From Micromonospora olivasterospora (GTDB lineage: Bacteria; Actinomycetota; Actinomycetes; Mycobacteriales; Micromonosporaceae), in the NCBI RefSeq assembly GCF_007830265.1, contig NZ_VLKE01000001.1, positions 2,666,001-2,730,000 on the forward strand: DNA of 64,000 bases, given 5' to 3'. Position numbers and translations under genes: made by a program. Positions 29,619-39,446 of the stretch are shown piece after piece (within the stretch, counting starts at the first letter, position 1; every line of letters starts with the position of its first letter). The notes beneath the pieces were generated by a model, which searched no databases, was not told the origin of the DNA, and was given only the letters and a program-made list of their open reading frames with translations.

Positions 29619-30230
29619 GTGACTGTGGAACAGCAGGCTCGGGGAGCGGCGGGCAGCGGGCGGCGACGGTCCCGACGGGACGAGATTCTGGAGATCGCGG
29701 TCGGTCTCTTCGCGGCGCGGGGCTACCACGGGGTCTCGATGGACGACATCGGCGCCGCCGCCGGTGTGACCGGTCCCGCCCTCTACCACCACTTCGCCGG
29801 CAAGGAGGCGATGCTGGCCGCCGCGTTGATCCCGGTCAGCGAGGAGCTGCTCGCGGGCGGCCGGGAGCGCTCCGCCGGCCACCCGGACGACCCGCGCGGC
29901 ACCCTGGAGTCGTTGATCGATTTCCACGTCGACTTCGCGCTGGCCAACCCGGCGGTGATCGCTCTGCACCTGCACGAGCTGGACCGGCTGCCGGACGAGC
30001 CGCGCCGCCGCATCCGCCGGCTCCAGCGGCTGTACGTCGAGGAGTGGGTGACCGTCCTGACCGCGCTGCATCCGGGCCTGCCCGACGGGGAGGCGCGGGT
30101 GCTGGCGCACGCCGCGTTCGGCCTGATGAACTCGACGCCGTTCCTCGGCGGTGAGGTCGACCGGCGGCGGCGGGCCGCGCTGCTGCGCGCCGCCACGCTG
30201 GCCGCCCTGCTCGCCGAGACGGGCGCCTGA
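29619..30230 (+). CDS. TetR-family transcriptional regulator
   Basis: This 203-residue repressor-type protein has an N-terminal HTH at about residues 20-65: RDEILEIAVGLFAARGYHGVSMDDIG, then GPALYHHFAGKEAML. The C-terminal helices form a ligand pocket. GTG start. It precedes the acyl-CoA catabolic genes on the same strand by 135 bp, so it is the likely local regulator, probably sensing an acyl-CoA. A fitting operator is the palindrome at 33060-33069. Confidence 0.92.
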   Translation: MTVEQQARGAAGSGRRRSRRDEILEIAVGLFAARGYHGVSMDDIGAAAGVTGPALYHHFAGKEAMLAAALIPVSEELLAGGRERSAGHPDDPRGTLESLIDFHVDFALANPAVIALHLHELDRLPDEPRRRIRRLQRLYVEEWVTVLTALHPGLPDGEARVLAHAAFGLMNSTPFLGGEVDRRRRAALLRAATLAALLAETGA

Positions 30231-30364
30231 GCCGGAACATGCCCCACCCGGGCCCGTGCCTGCCGCTGCCGACCCATGGGCAGCGAGGCGGTCACGGTCG
30301 CCCGCCATCCGTCCCCACCCCGGACGCTGACATCCGTCCCCACCCCCGGACGCTGGAGGAGAAC

Positions 30365-31732
<1,368 letters not shown>

Positions 31733-31760
31733 CGCCTTCGCTGGCTCCCGCCAAGCTGCG

Positions 31761-31818
31761 GCGATCAAGAGGTTTACGTCAGGGTTCGCGCCCGGAACGA
31801 CGCAAACCTCTTGATCGC
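31761..31818. repeat. Palindromic intergenic repeat, copy 1
   Basis: GCGATCAAGAGGTTT at 31761-31775 is inverted perfectly at 31804-31818. The flanking ACGTC/GACGC nearly continues the dyad. The same element occurs at 32945-33000 after the next gene. It could fold as a transcript-end hairpin or be a REP-type repeat. Confidence 0.9.
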
Positions 31819-31838
31819 CCTCGTTGCCCGCCCGGCGG

Positions 31839-31930
31839 GCGGGTGGGTTCGTCCCCGACCGGGGGGGCGGGTGGGGCTCGTCCCCGCTCGGGGGCGGGTG
31901 GGGCTCGTTCCCGCTCGGGGGCGGGTGGGA
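31839..31930. repeat. 27-bp tandem repeat upstream of HMG-CoA lyase
   Basis: Units starting at 31839, 31867, 31894 and 31921 share GCGGGTGGGG...CTCGTCCCCGCTCGGGG. The last is partial and the first is one base longer. The stretch is G-rich and precedes the gene by 50 bp. Confidence 0.85.
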
Positions 31931-31980
31931 GGCTGGGGGTAATCAGCCAGCACAGTCTGCGTCACAGTGAGGTGACCCCC

Positions 31981-32901
31981 ATGACGGAACTGCCGGACCA
32001 CGTGTCCATTCGCGAGGTCGGGCCCCGCGACGGGCTCCAGAACGAGGACCCGATTCCCACCGACGCCAAGGTGCGGCTGCTCGACGCGCTCTCCGGCACG
32101 GGCGTACGGCGGATCGAGGCGGTCTCGTTCGTGCACCCGAAGGCGATCCCGCAGATGGCCGACGCCGACGAGGTGTGGCAGCGGGCGGCGAAGGCGGACG
32201 GCGTGCGCTACTCGGCGCTGGTGCCGAACACCCGGGGCGCGCAGCGGGCGCTCGCCGCCGGGTTCACCGAGATCGAGGTGGTGGTGTCGGCCAGCGGCAC
32301 GCACAACCGGCGCAACGTCAACCGGTCCACGGCGGAGTCGCTGGACGACATCGCCGAGCTGATCGACCTGCTGCACGGCGCGGGCGCACGCGCCGAGGTG
32401 ATCGTGGCGACCAGCTTCGGCTGCCCGTACGAGGGCGACGTCGACCCGCAGCGGGTCGCGGGCATCGTCGACCGCGTCGTCCGCGACGGCGCCGACCGGG
32501 TCGCGTTCGGCGACACCACGGGCATGGGCACGCCGCGCCGGGTCCGCGAGCTGATCACGGCGGTACGCGACCGCAACGCGCACATTCCGGTACTGCTGCA
32601 CTTCCACAACACCCGGGGCACCGCGCTGGCGAACCTGCTCACCGCCCTGGAGCTGGGAATCACCGAGTTCGACGCCAGCGTCGGCGGTCTGGGCGGCTGC
32701 CCGTACGCCCCGGGCGCCAGCGGCAACCTGGCCACCGAGGAGGCGGTGCACATGCTGCACGACATGGGCATCGACACCGGCATCGACCTCGACGCGCTGG
32801 TGGAGGCGGCCGAGTTGGCCGAGGAACTGGTCGGCAAGAAGCTGCCCTCCGGCGTCCTGCGCGCCGGCCCGCGTACCCGCCTGACAGTGCTGCCGGCGTA
32901 G
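31981..32901 (+). CDS. mvaB: Hydroxymethylglutaryl-CoA lyase
   Basis: This lyase splits HMG-CoA to acetoacetate and acetyl-CoA, the last step of leucine breakdown. The 306 residues carry the TIM-barrel start VGPRDGLQNE with the catalytic Arg and metal Asp (residues 13-22), FHNTRG with metal-binding His, and the signature GGLGGCPYAPGASGN near 235 with the catalytic Cys. GTGAGGTGA precedes the ATG. It is set apart from its operon neighbours by 248 and 230 bp, each gap holding a palindromic repeat, so it may have been inserted or be separately transcribed. Confidence 0.95.
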   Translation: MTELPDHVSIREVGPRDGLQNEDPIPTDAKVRLLDALSGTGVRRIEAVSFVHPKAIPQMADADEVWQRAAKADGVRYSALVPNTRGAQRALAAGFTEIEVVVSASGTHNRRNVNRSTAESLDDIAELIDLLHGAGARAEVIVATSFGCPYEGDVDPQRVAGIVDRVVRDGADRVAFGDTTGMGTPRRVRELITAVRDRNAHIPVLLHFHNTRGTALANLLTALELGITEFDASVGGLGGCPYAPGASGNLATEEAVHMLHDMGIDTGIDLDALVEAAELAEELVGKKLPSGVLRAGPRTRLTVLPA

Positions 32902-32944
32902 GCGCGCCGGCTCCCGCTGCCGGCCGGCCCGCTTCCCGTCGACC

Positions 32945-33000
32945 CGATCAAGAGGTTCGCGTCAGGTTCCAGCCCGGGCCTGACGCAAACCTCTTGATCG
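32945..33000. repeat. Palindromic intergenic repeat, copy 2
   Basis: Two 22-bp arms (32945-32966 and 32979-33000) are inverted with one mismatch around a 12-nt loop. The sequence is the same CGATCAAGAGGTT element as at 31761-31818, here with the longer GCGTCAGG inner arm intact. Confidence 0.92.
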
Positions 33001-33059
33001 ACGCGTTCCGGCGGGGCGGGTGCGGTGGGTCGCCGGGGGGTGTCCCCATGCGCTAGCCT

Positions 33060-33069
33060 AACGATCGTT
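33060..33069. promoter_or_regulatory. Candidate TetR operator before the carboxyltransferase gene
   Basis: AACGATCGTT is a perfect 10-bp palindrome, 63 bp upstream of the carboxyltransferase start and next to TAGCCT, a possible -10. Small dyads of this kind are typical TetR sites. The TetR gene at 29619 is the candidate binder. Confidence 0.45.
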
Positions 33070-33131
33070 CAGGTCACTTGCCGTGCCGCTCCTGGGGCGG
33101 TACGGCCGGGTCAGGCGGCGAGGGAGTCGGC

Positions 33132-34664
33132 GTGACGCTCGACGGTGAGGCACTGGAGCAGCTGCGCAAGCGGGCCCGGGCCGGTGGTGCGGACAAGTAC
33201 CACGCGGCGAACGCGGCCAAGGGCAAGCTCTTCGCCCGCGAGCGGGTGGCGCTGCTGGTCGACGCGGGCTCGTTCGTCGAGGACGGCCTGTACGCCAACG
33301 CGCTCGCCGAGGGGCTGCCCGCCGACGGCGTCGTCACCGGCACCGCCACGATCGACGGCCGCCCGGTCTGCCTGATGGCCAACGACTCCACGGTCAAGGC
33401 CGGCAGTTGGGGCGCCCGCACGGTCGAGAAGATCATCCGGATTATCGAGCGCGCGTACACGGCGGGCGTGCCGATGGTCTACCTGGTCGACTCGGCCGGC
33501 GCGCGGATCACCGACCAGGTCGAGCTGTTCCCCGGCCGGCGCGGCGCCGGGAAGATCTTCTGGAACCAGGTCCGCGCCTCCGGCTCGATTCCGCAGGTCT
33601 GCGCGCTGTTCGGGCCGAGCGCCGCCGGCGGGGCGTACATTCCGGCGTTCTGCGACGTGGTCGCCATGGTGGACGGCAACGCCAGCATGTATCTCGGCTC
33701 CGACCGGATGGTCGAGATGGTCACCGGCGAGAAGACCACCCTGGAGGCGATGGGCGGGGCCAAGGTGCACTCCGCCGAGTCCGGCGTCGGGCACTTCCTC
33801 TGCAAGACCGAGGCCGAGGCGCTGGACGTGGTCCGGCGCTACCTGTCGTACCTGCCGGCGAACTGGACCCAGCAGCCGCCCACGGCGCCCGCGGTCGAAG
33901 CGCCCGAGAAGGCCGACCTGGCCGCGCTGGTGCCGGCCAGCGAGCGGCAGGCGTTCGACATGCGCCGGTACGTCAAGGGCCTGCTCGACGAGGGGTCCTT
34001 CTTCGAGATCCAGGCGCTCTGGGCCAAGGAGCTGACCATTGGCTTCGGCCGGCTGAACGGCGAGGTCGTCGGCGTGGTCGGCAACAACTCGATGTTCAAG
34101 GGCGGCGTCCTCTTCGTCGACTCGGCCGACAAGGCGACACGCTTCGTGCAGCTCTGCGACGCGTTCAACGTGCCGCTGCTGTTCCTCTCCGACGTGCCCG
34201 GGTTCATGGTCGGCAGCGCGGTGGAGAAGCAGGGCATCATCCGGCACGGGGCCAAGATGATCACCGCGATCTCCGAGGCGACGGTGCCGAAGATCTGCGT
34301 GGTGGTCCGCAAGGCGTACGGCGCGGGCCTGTACGCGATGGCCGGCCCGGGCTTCGAGCCGGACGCCACCATCGCGCTGCCGACCGCGAAGATCGCCGTG
34401 ATGGGCGCGGAGGCGGCGGTCAACGCGGTCTACGCCAACAAGATCGCGGCGATCGCCGACGAGGCCGAGCGGGCCGCCTTCGTGGCCGCGAAGCGCGAGG
34501 AGTACGAGCGCGACATCGACATCGTCCGGCTCGCCAGCGAGTTGGTGGTCGACGCCATCGTCGAGCCGCACGAGCTGCGCGCCGAGCTGGTCCGCCGGTT
34601 CGCCGCCGCCCGCACCAAGGACCGCCACTTCTCCCGGCGCCGGCACGGCGTCACCCCGGTCTGA
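33132..34664 (+). CDS. Acyl-CoA carboxylase carboxyltransferase (beta) subunit
   Basis: This subunit transfers carboxyl from biotin to an acyl-CoA. The 510 residues show two crotonase-like halves: NDSTVKAGSWGARTVEKI with VDSAGARI and the oxyanion FGPSAAGGAY in the first, and NNSMFKGGVLFVDSADKATRF with FLSDVPGFMVG and RKAYGAGLYAMAGPGFEPD in the second. The overall pattern fits methylcrotonyl-CoA carboxylase beta. GTG start with GGGAG six bases upstream. It needs a biotin carrier that is not encoded in this cluster. Confidence 0.93.
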   Translation: MTLDGEALEQLRKRARAGGADKYHAANAAKGKLFARERVALLVDAGSFVEDGLYANALAEGLPADGVVTGTATIDGRPVCLMANDSTVKAGSWGARTVEKIIRIIERAYTAGVPMVYLVDSAGARITDQVELFPGRRGAGKIFWNQVRASGSIPQVCALFGPSAAGGAYIPAFCDVVAMVDGNASMYLGSDRMVEMVTGEKTTLEAMGGAKVHSAESGVGHFLCKTEAEALDVVRRYLSYLPANWTQQPPTAPAVEAPEKADLAALVPASERQAFDMRRYVKGLLDEGSFFEIQALWAKELTIGFGRLNGEVVGVVGNNSMFKGGVLFVDSADKATRFVQLCDAFNVPLLFLSDVPGFMVGSAVEKQGIIRHGAKMITAISEATVPKICVVVRKAYGAGLYAMAGPGFEPDATIALPTAKIAVMGAEAAVNAVYANKIAAIADEAERAAFVAAKREEYERDIDIVRLASELVVDAIVEPHELRAELVRRFAAARTKDRHFSRRRHGVTPV

Positions 34665-34783
34665 CCGGGCCGCCACCGCGCCCGCCCGACCCGACCCGGC
34701 CAGCACCCCGCGCCACCCCGACAGAGGCCGTACCAAAGCGGCGTCACGAGCGCCCGGCGGAGGAACCCGTACAGGAGGAACCG

Positions 34784-35932
34784 ATGGACTTCCGGCTCAC
34801 CGAGGAGCACGAGGCGCTGCGGGAGAGCGTGCGGGAATTCGCCCGCGAGGTGGTCGCCCCGGTCATCGCCGAGCACTACGAGAAGCACACCTTCCCGTAC
34901 GAGATCGTCCGGCAGATGGGCAAGATGGGCCTGTTCGGCCTGCCCTTCCCAGAGGAGCACGGCGGCATGGGCGGCGACTATTTCGCGCTCTGCCTGGCCC
35001 TGGAGGAGTTGGCCCGGGTCGACTCCAGCGTGGCGATCACCCTCGAGGCGGCGGTCTCCCTCGGCGCGATGCCGATCCACCGTTTCGGCACGGCCGAGCA
35101 GAAGGCGCGGTGGCTGCCGAAGCTCGTCAGCGGCGAGGCCCTGGCCGGCTTCGGGCTGACCGAGCCGGGCTTCGGCTCCGACGCGGGTGGCACCCAGACG
35201 CGGGCGGTCCTGGACGCCGACGAGTGGGTGATCAACGGCTCGAAGGCGTTCATCACCAACTCGGGCACCGACATCACGGCGCTGGTCACGGTCACCGCCG
35301 TCACCGGCACCCGCCCGGACGGCGCCAAGGAGCTGTCCACGATCATCGTGCCGTCCGGCACCCCCGGCTTCACCGTCGCGCCCGCGTACTCGAAGGTCGG
35401 CTGGACCGCCTCGGACACCCACGAGCTGACCTTCGACGACTGCCGGGTGCCGGCCGCCAACCTGCTCGGCGAGCGCGGCCGGGGCTTCGCCCAGTTCCTG
35501 CGCATCCTCGACGAGGGACGGATCGCCATCGCCGCCCTGGCCGTCGGCCTGGCGCAGGGCTGCGTCGACGAGTCGGTGAAGTACGCGAAGGAGCGCCAGG
35601 CGTTCGGCCGGCCGATCGGCAACTACCAGGCGATCCAGTTCAAGATCGCCGACATGGAGATGAAGGCGCACACGGCCCGGCTCGCGTACTACGACGCCGC
35701 CGCCCGGATGCTCGCGGGCGAGCCGTTCAAGCGCCAGGCCGCGATCGCCAAGCTGCACGCCAGCACGGTGGCCGTCGACAACGCCCGCGAGGCCACCCAG
35801 ATTCACGGCGGCTACGGCTTCATGAACGAGTACCCGGTGGCGCGGTTCTGGCGGGACTCCAAGATCCTGGAGATCGGCGAGGGCACCAGCGAGGTGCAGC
35901 GAATGATCATCGCGCGCGACCTGGGCATGTGA
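34784..35932 (+). CDS. Acyl-CoA dehydrogenase (isovaleryl-CoA type likely)
   Basis: This FAD enzyme introduces the 2,3 double bond into a short acyl-CoA. The 382 residues hold the ACAD signatures GFGLTEPGFGSDAGG, FITNSGT for FAD, the helical RQAFGRPIGNYQAIQFKIADM, and the C-terminal QIHGGYGFMNEYPVARFWRD with EIGEGTSEVQ. AGGAGGAACC precedes the ATG. With the carboxylase and HMG-CoA lyase it makes three of the four activities of leucine catabolism; the hydratase is not here. Substrate assignment is by context. Confidence 0.93.
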   Translation: MDFRLTEEHEALRESVREFAREVVAPVIAEHYEKHTFPYEIVRQMGKMGLFGLPFPEEHGGMGGDYFALCLALEELARVDSSVAITLEAAVSLGAMPIHRFGTAEQKARWLPKLVSGEALAGFGLTEPGFGSDAGGTQTRAVLDADEWVINGSKAFITNSGTDITALVTVTAVTGTRPDGAKELSTIIVPSGTPGFTVAPAYSKVGWTASDTHELTFDDCRVPAANLLGERGRGFAQFLRILDEGRIAIAALAVGLAQGCVDESVKYAKERQAFGRPIGNYQAIQFKIADMEMKAHTARLAYYDAAARMLAGEPFKRQAAIAKLHASTVAVDNAREATQIHGGYGFMNEYPVARFWRDSKILEIGEGTSEVQRMIIARDLGM

Positions 35933-35938
35933 GCGGAG

Positions 35939-35956
35939 GCCCCGCACGGACGGGGC
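35939..35956. terminator. Hairpin after the acyl-CoA dehydrogenase gene
   Basis: GCCCCG at 35939-35944 pairs with CGGGGC at 35951-35956, seven bases after the stop codon. No T-run follows, as is common in high-GC actinobacteria. Confidence 0.5.
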
Positions 35957-36057
35957 TGCTCTCGCCGCAACCCGCTGTCGGATATCCGCCCCGAGGGGCG
36001 TCGGCAGGGCGACGCTTGGCTGCCCACCGTCGTACCCGATCCGTACCCTTCCTGCCC

Positions 36058-38625
36058 ATGGCTTCCGATCATGATCGTCCGCCGGCTGCGGGCGGTCGTA
36101 CCGGATTGTCGGACCTGCTGCGCGCGTACCGCCGCGTCGCCGGCCTCACCCAGGCGGAGCTGGCGGCGCGGGCGGGCATCGGCGTGCGGACGGTCCGTGA
36201 CCTGGAGCGCGGCCGGTCGGCGCGGCCCCAGCGGACCACCGTCGACCTGCTCGCCGGCGCCCTCGACCTCGCCGGCCAGGCCCGCGCGGAGTTCGTCGCC
36301 GCCGCGCGCGGCGGCGTCCCTCCGGCCGGTGCCCCGGCACCGCCCGGCGGCCGGCCCGCCGCGCCACCGTCGTGGACCCGGCGATCCTCCGCGGGCGGCG
36401 GGCCGTCGCCCGTCCCCCTCCCCGCCGGTACGCCGATCGCGCTCCCGCCCCCGGTCGAGCTGATCGGCCGGGAGCGGGACGTGACCGAACTGGTCGAACT
36501 GCTCACCGCCGACCATGCCCCCGGGGTGGTCAGCCTGGTCGGGCTGGCCGGGGTAGGCAAGACCGCGCTGGCTCTGACCGTGGCGCACGCCGTCGCCGAG
36601 CGGGCCCCGGCCGCCGTCGCCGGGGTGCTCGTCGGGGAGGGCTCGGACGTCGCCGACGTGCTCTCCACGGTGGCGGCCGTCTTCGGCGCGGCCCGCCCGG
36701 GCGACCTCGCCGCCCGGCCCGCCGGACGGCCGGCACTGCTGCTGATCGACGCGGTGGAGCGGGCGCCGGACCCGGTGGCGGAGGCCCTGCACTGGCTCGC
36801 CGGGGCCGTTCCGACGCTACGGGTGCTGGTGACCGGCCGGCACCCCGTCGGCCTGTCCGGCGAGCGCGTCTGGCCGGTGACGCCGCTGGACGTACCGCCG
36901 CCGGAGCTGGACCCCGCCGGGCCGGAGGCGCTCGCCGGCTACCCGGCGGTGGCGCTGTTCGCCGCGCGGCTGGCCCAGGTGCGGCGCGAGCCGCCGGAGC
37001 CCGCGGAGCTGCCCGCCCTCGCGGCATTGGTCCGCCAGCTGGGCGGGCTGCCGCTGGCCATCGAGCTCATGGCCGCCCGGGGGCGCATTCTCGACCTCAA
37101 CGAACTGCTCGACCGGTACGGCGACCGGGTGCTCGACCTCGCCACCCCGCCCGCCCCGGCGCCCGGGTCGGGCTGGGCGGCGGCCGAGCCCGTGGGCGCG
37201 CACCTCCCCCGACCGCGTGACCCCGCAGCCGGGGTCGTGCCGGGCGGGTCGGTCGTCGGCACGGGTTCGGCCCGGGGCGGGGCGGTCACCCTGCGGGACG
37301 CGGTGGCGGCGAGCTACCGGCTCCTCGGCCCCGACGAGCGCGCGGCGCTGCGGCGGCTCTCGGCGTTCCGCAACCGCTGGTCGGTGGAGCTGGCCGAGGA
37401 ACTGCTCGCCGACGCCCCCGAGCCCGCCGTCCCGATCGATCCGGTGCCGCTGCTGGACCGGCTGCTCCAGCTCGGCCTGCTCAGCGTCCGGGGGACCGGC
37501 CCGTTCCGGTTCCGGCTGCTCGACGCGGTCCGGGAGTTCGCCGCCGAGCAGGCCGCCGGCGCCGGGGAACTGCCCAATGTCCGCCGGCGGCACGCCGAGG
37601 TGGTGGCCCGGCTGGTGGCTCGTACGGCCGCCGAACTGGTCGGCCCCCAGTCGGCCCCGGCGCTGCGCCGGCTCGACGAGGCCACCGGCGACATCAGGGC
37701 GGCACTGGCCCATGCCGCCGTGGACGACCCGGTCACCGCGCTGCGGCTGGCCACCGGTCTGGTGCGCTGGTGGCGGTACCGGGGCCGGGACGTCGTCGGG
37801 CGGCAGTGGCTGGGCCGGCTGCTGGCCGACCCACGTACGGCGGACGTCGAGCCGGTGCTGCGCGCGTGGGCGGCGCTCGGCGCGGCCCGGCTGGCCGTCG
37901 AGCACGGCGCGGCGGAGCAGGAGCTGCCCGCGGCCCGGGCCGCCTGGGCGGCGTTCCACCGGGCCGGCGACGTCGGTGGGGAGGTGGAGGCGCGGACGGT
38001 GCTCTGCGCGCTGTTGGCCGCCACCGGCGCGCACGACGAGGCGCGGGAGCAGGCGAGCGGCGTCCTCGCCCTGGCCACCCGCCACGGCCGGGTACGCGAC
38101 ATGGCGGTGGCGCAGCGCGAGCTCGCCCGGCACGAGCTGCGGAGGGGTGACCTGCCGGCCGCCCGCCGTCGCCTGGCCACCCTGGACCGGCTGGCCGCCC
38201 AGTGCGGGGAACGGCGACTGCGGGTGCTGGCCCGGGCCGACCTGGCCGAGGTGGCCCGGCTGGAGGGCCGGTACGCCGACGCGGTGAAGCAGGGACGACG
38301 GGTGGCCTCCGCGTTGGCGGAACTGGGCGATCCGGGGCACCGGCGCCGGGTCCTCGGCACGGTCGGGCTGGCGCTGGCCCAGGACGGACGCCCGGACGAG
38401 GCCGGTCAGGTGCTGGCCGACCTGCGCTGCTACTCGGAGGGGGAGGCCCTGCCCGGGCGCGCGGGGGTGCGCCGACCGACCGCTGTCCGCCCCGAGGACG
38501 GGATCTGCGCGCTGATCGAGGCATACGTGGCCCTGCACCGGGGTGACCGGGAGGTGGCGGCGGAGTGGTTCGCCGCGGCGGCGGAGGCGGGCGTCGAGAA
38601 CCGGGTGGGCCCGTCAGGGGGGTGA
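36058..38625 (+). CDS. STAND-type regulator: XRE HTH, NB-ARC ATPase, TPR-like C-terminus
   Basis: The 855-residue protein begins with an XRE helix-turn-helix at about residues 18-80 (YRRVAGLTQAELAARAGIGVRTVRDLERG). A flexible Pro-rich linker and an NB-ARC/AAA-type ATPase with P-loop GLAGVGKTAL near 162-171 and a Walker B-like ALLLIDAVE follow. A winged-helix region and a long helical repeat C-terminus complete it. Such proteins sense a ligand and switch by nucleotide-driven oligomerisation. No ribosome site precedes the ATG, and TACCCT eight bases upstream suggests a leaderless message. Target genes are unknown; it is not beside a biosynthetic cluster. Confidence 0.85.
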   Translation: MASDHDRPPAAGGRTGLSDLLRAYRRVAGLTQAELAARAGIGVRTVRDLERGRSARPQRTTVDLLAGALDLAGQARAEFVAAARGGVPPAGAPAPPGGRPAAPPSWTRRSSAGGGPSPVPLPAGTPIALPPPVELIGRERDVTELVELLTADHAPGVVSLVGLAGVGKTALALTVAHAVAERAPAAVAGVLVGEGSDVADVLSTVAAVFGAARPGDLAARPAGRPALLLIDAVERAPDPVAEALHWLAGAVPTLRVLVTGRHPVGLSGERVWPVTPLDVPPPELDPAGPEALAGYPAVALFAARLAQVRREPPEPAELPALAALVRQLGGLPLAIELMAARGRILDLNELLDRYGDRVLDLATPPAPAPGSGWAAAEPVGAHLPRPRDPAAGVVPGGSVVGTGSARGGAVTLRDAVAASYRLLGPDERAALRRLSAFRNRWSVELAEELLADAPEPAVPIDPVPLLDRLLQLGLLSVRGTGPFRFRLLDAVREFAAEQAAGAGELPNVRRRHAEVVARLVARTAAELVGPQSAPALRRLDEATGDIRAALAHAAVDDPVTALRLATGLVRWWRYRGRDVVGRQWLGRLLADPRTADVEPVLRAWAALGAARLAVEHGAAEQELPAARAAWAAFHRAGDVGGEVEARTVLCALLAATGAHDEAREQASGVLALATRHGRVRDMAVAQRELARHELRRGDLPAARRRLATLDRLAAQCGERRLRVLARADLAEVARLEGRYADAVKQGRRVASALAELGDPGHRRRVLGTVGLALAQDGRPDEAGQVLADLRCYSEGEALPGRAGVRRPTAVRPEDGICALIEAYVALHRGDREVAAEWFAAAAEAGVENRVGPSGG

Positions 38626-38635
38626 AAGCGGGGGT

Positions 38636-38686
38636 GGCGCGAGCGAAGTAGCCCCCTGGCGAAACCCCTCACTCATCGCTCGCGCC
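38636..38686. terminator. 11-bp perfect inverted repeat after the STAND gene
   Basis: GGCGCGAGCGA (38636-38646) and TCGCTCGCGCC (38676-38686) are exact inverses with a 29-nt loop, just past the stop codon. It may end the transcript or be a recombination or regulatory dyad. Confidence 0.4.
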
Positions 38687-38852
38687 GGCACCCCCAGTGC
38701 CCCCCCGCTTGAGAGCACAGTAACCACAGCGGGCGAGACGGTTCGTCCGCTACGCCCGGATAACTCCGGCTGAACGGGCAGGTTCTGCCGGTTTTTCTGC
38801 CGGTGCCGGGCGGACTTGGGGTGGCGACGCGAGCGCGGCCGGGGCGGCGGAA

Positions 38853-39347
38853 TCAGCAGCCGTCCTCGCCGACAGTCCCGGTGCTGCCCGCGGTCGCTCC
38901 CGGGTGTACGGCGTCGCGTACCTGCCGGAGGCCTTCGAGGAGGACGCGCAGCACATCCGGCTCGAGTTGCCCGGTGAACCACTCCTCGATGATGCGCAGG
39001 TGCCCCGGAAGGGTCTGGTCCAGGCGCTCCAGGCCGGCCGCGGTGACCACCGCGTACGAGCTGCGCCGGTCTGACGGACAGGCCCTGCGGCGGATGAGGC
39101 CGTCGCGTTCCATCCGGTCCACCACGCGGGTGACGCCGCTGGTGGAGAGCGAGGTCTGCGCGGCCAGGTCGGTCATCCGCAGTTGGTTGCCGGGCGAGCG
39201 GGCGAGGCGGGTCAGCACCTCGAACTCGACCGGCGAGAGCCCGTGCTGCTCGAACTGGGCGGCGAACCGGGCGGACAGCCCGGCGTGCGCCTCGACGAGC
39301 AGGCCGACCGCGGTGATCCGCGGGTCCTCGAACACGTTCTGGTCCAC
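38853..39347 (-). CDS. MarR-family transcriptional regulator
   Basis: The 164 residues form a MarR winged helix: LSPVEFEVLTRLARSPGNQL, TDLAAQTSLSTSGVTRVVDRMERDGLI and RRACPSDRRSSYAVVT at about residues 38-105. Dimerisation helices lie at both ends. GTG start. It is divergent from the YceI gene across a short AT-rich promoter region, so it most likely represses that gene and itself. Confidence 0.92.
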   Translation of the reverse strand: MDQNVFEDPRITAVGLLVEAHAGLSARFAAQFEQHGLSPVEFEVLTRLARSPGNQLRMTDLAAQTSLSTSGVTRVVDRMERDGLIRRRACPSDRRSSYAVVTAAGLERLDQTLPGHLRIIEEWFTGQLEPDVLRVLLEGLRQVRDAVHPGATAGSTGTVGEDGC

Positions 39348-39366
39348 GCGCCCATCCTAGCAGTCC

Positions 39367-39400
39367 TTGACGCGGGGAATATTGTTATGGCTATAGTTGC
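39367..39400 (+). promoter_or_regulatory. AT-rich promoter/operator between MarR and YceI genes
   Basis: TTGACG at 39367-39372 is followed 17-19 bp later by GCTATA or TATAGT. The stretch around GTTATGGCTATAGT is an imperfect dyad and an AT-rich island in very GC-rich DNA, as expected for a MarR operator overlapping the yceI promoter. Confidence 0.5.
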
Positions 39401-39446
39401 TACGTCAGCCGTTGGGCTACTCAAACACCCCCTGGAGGAGAGCACC

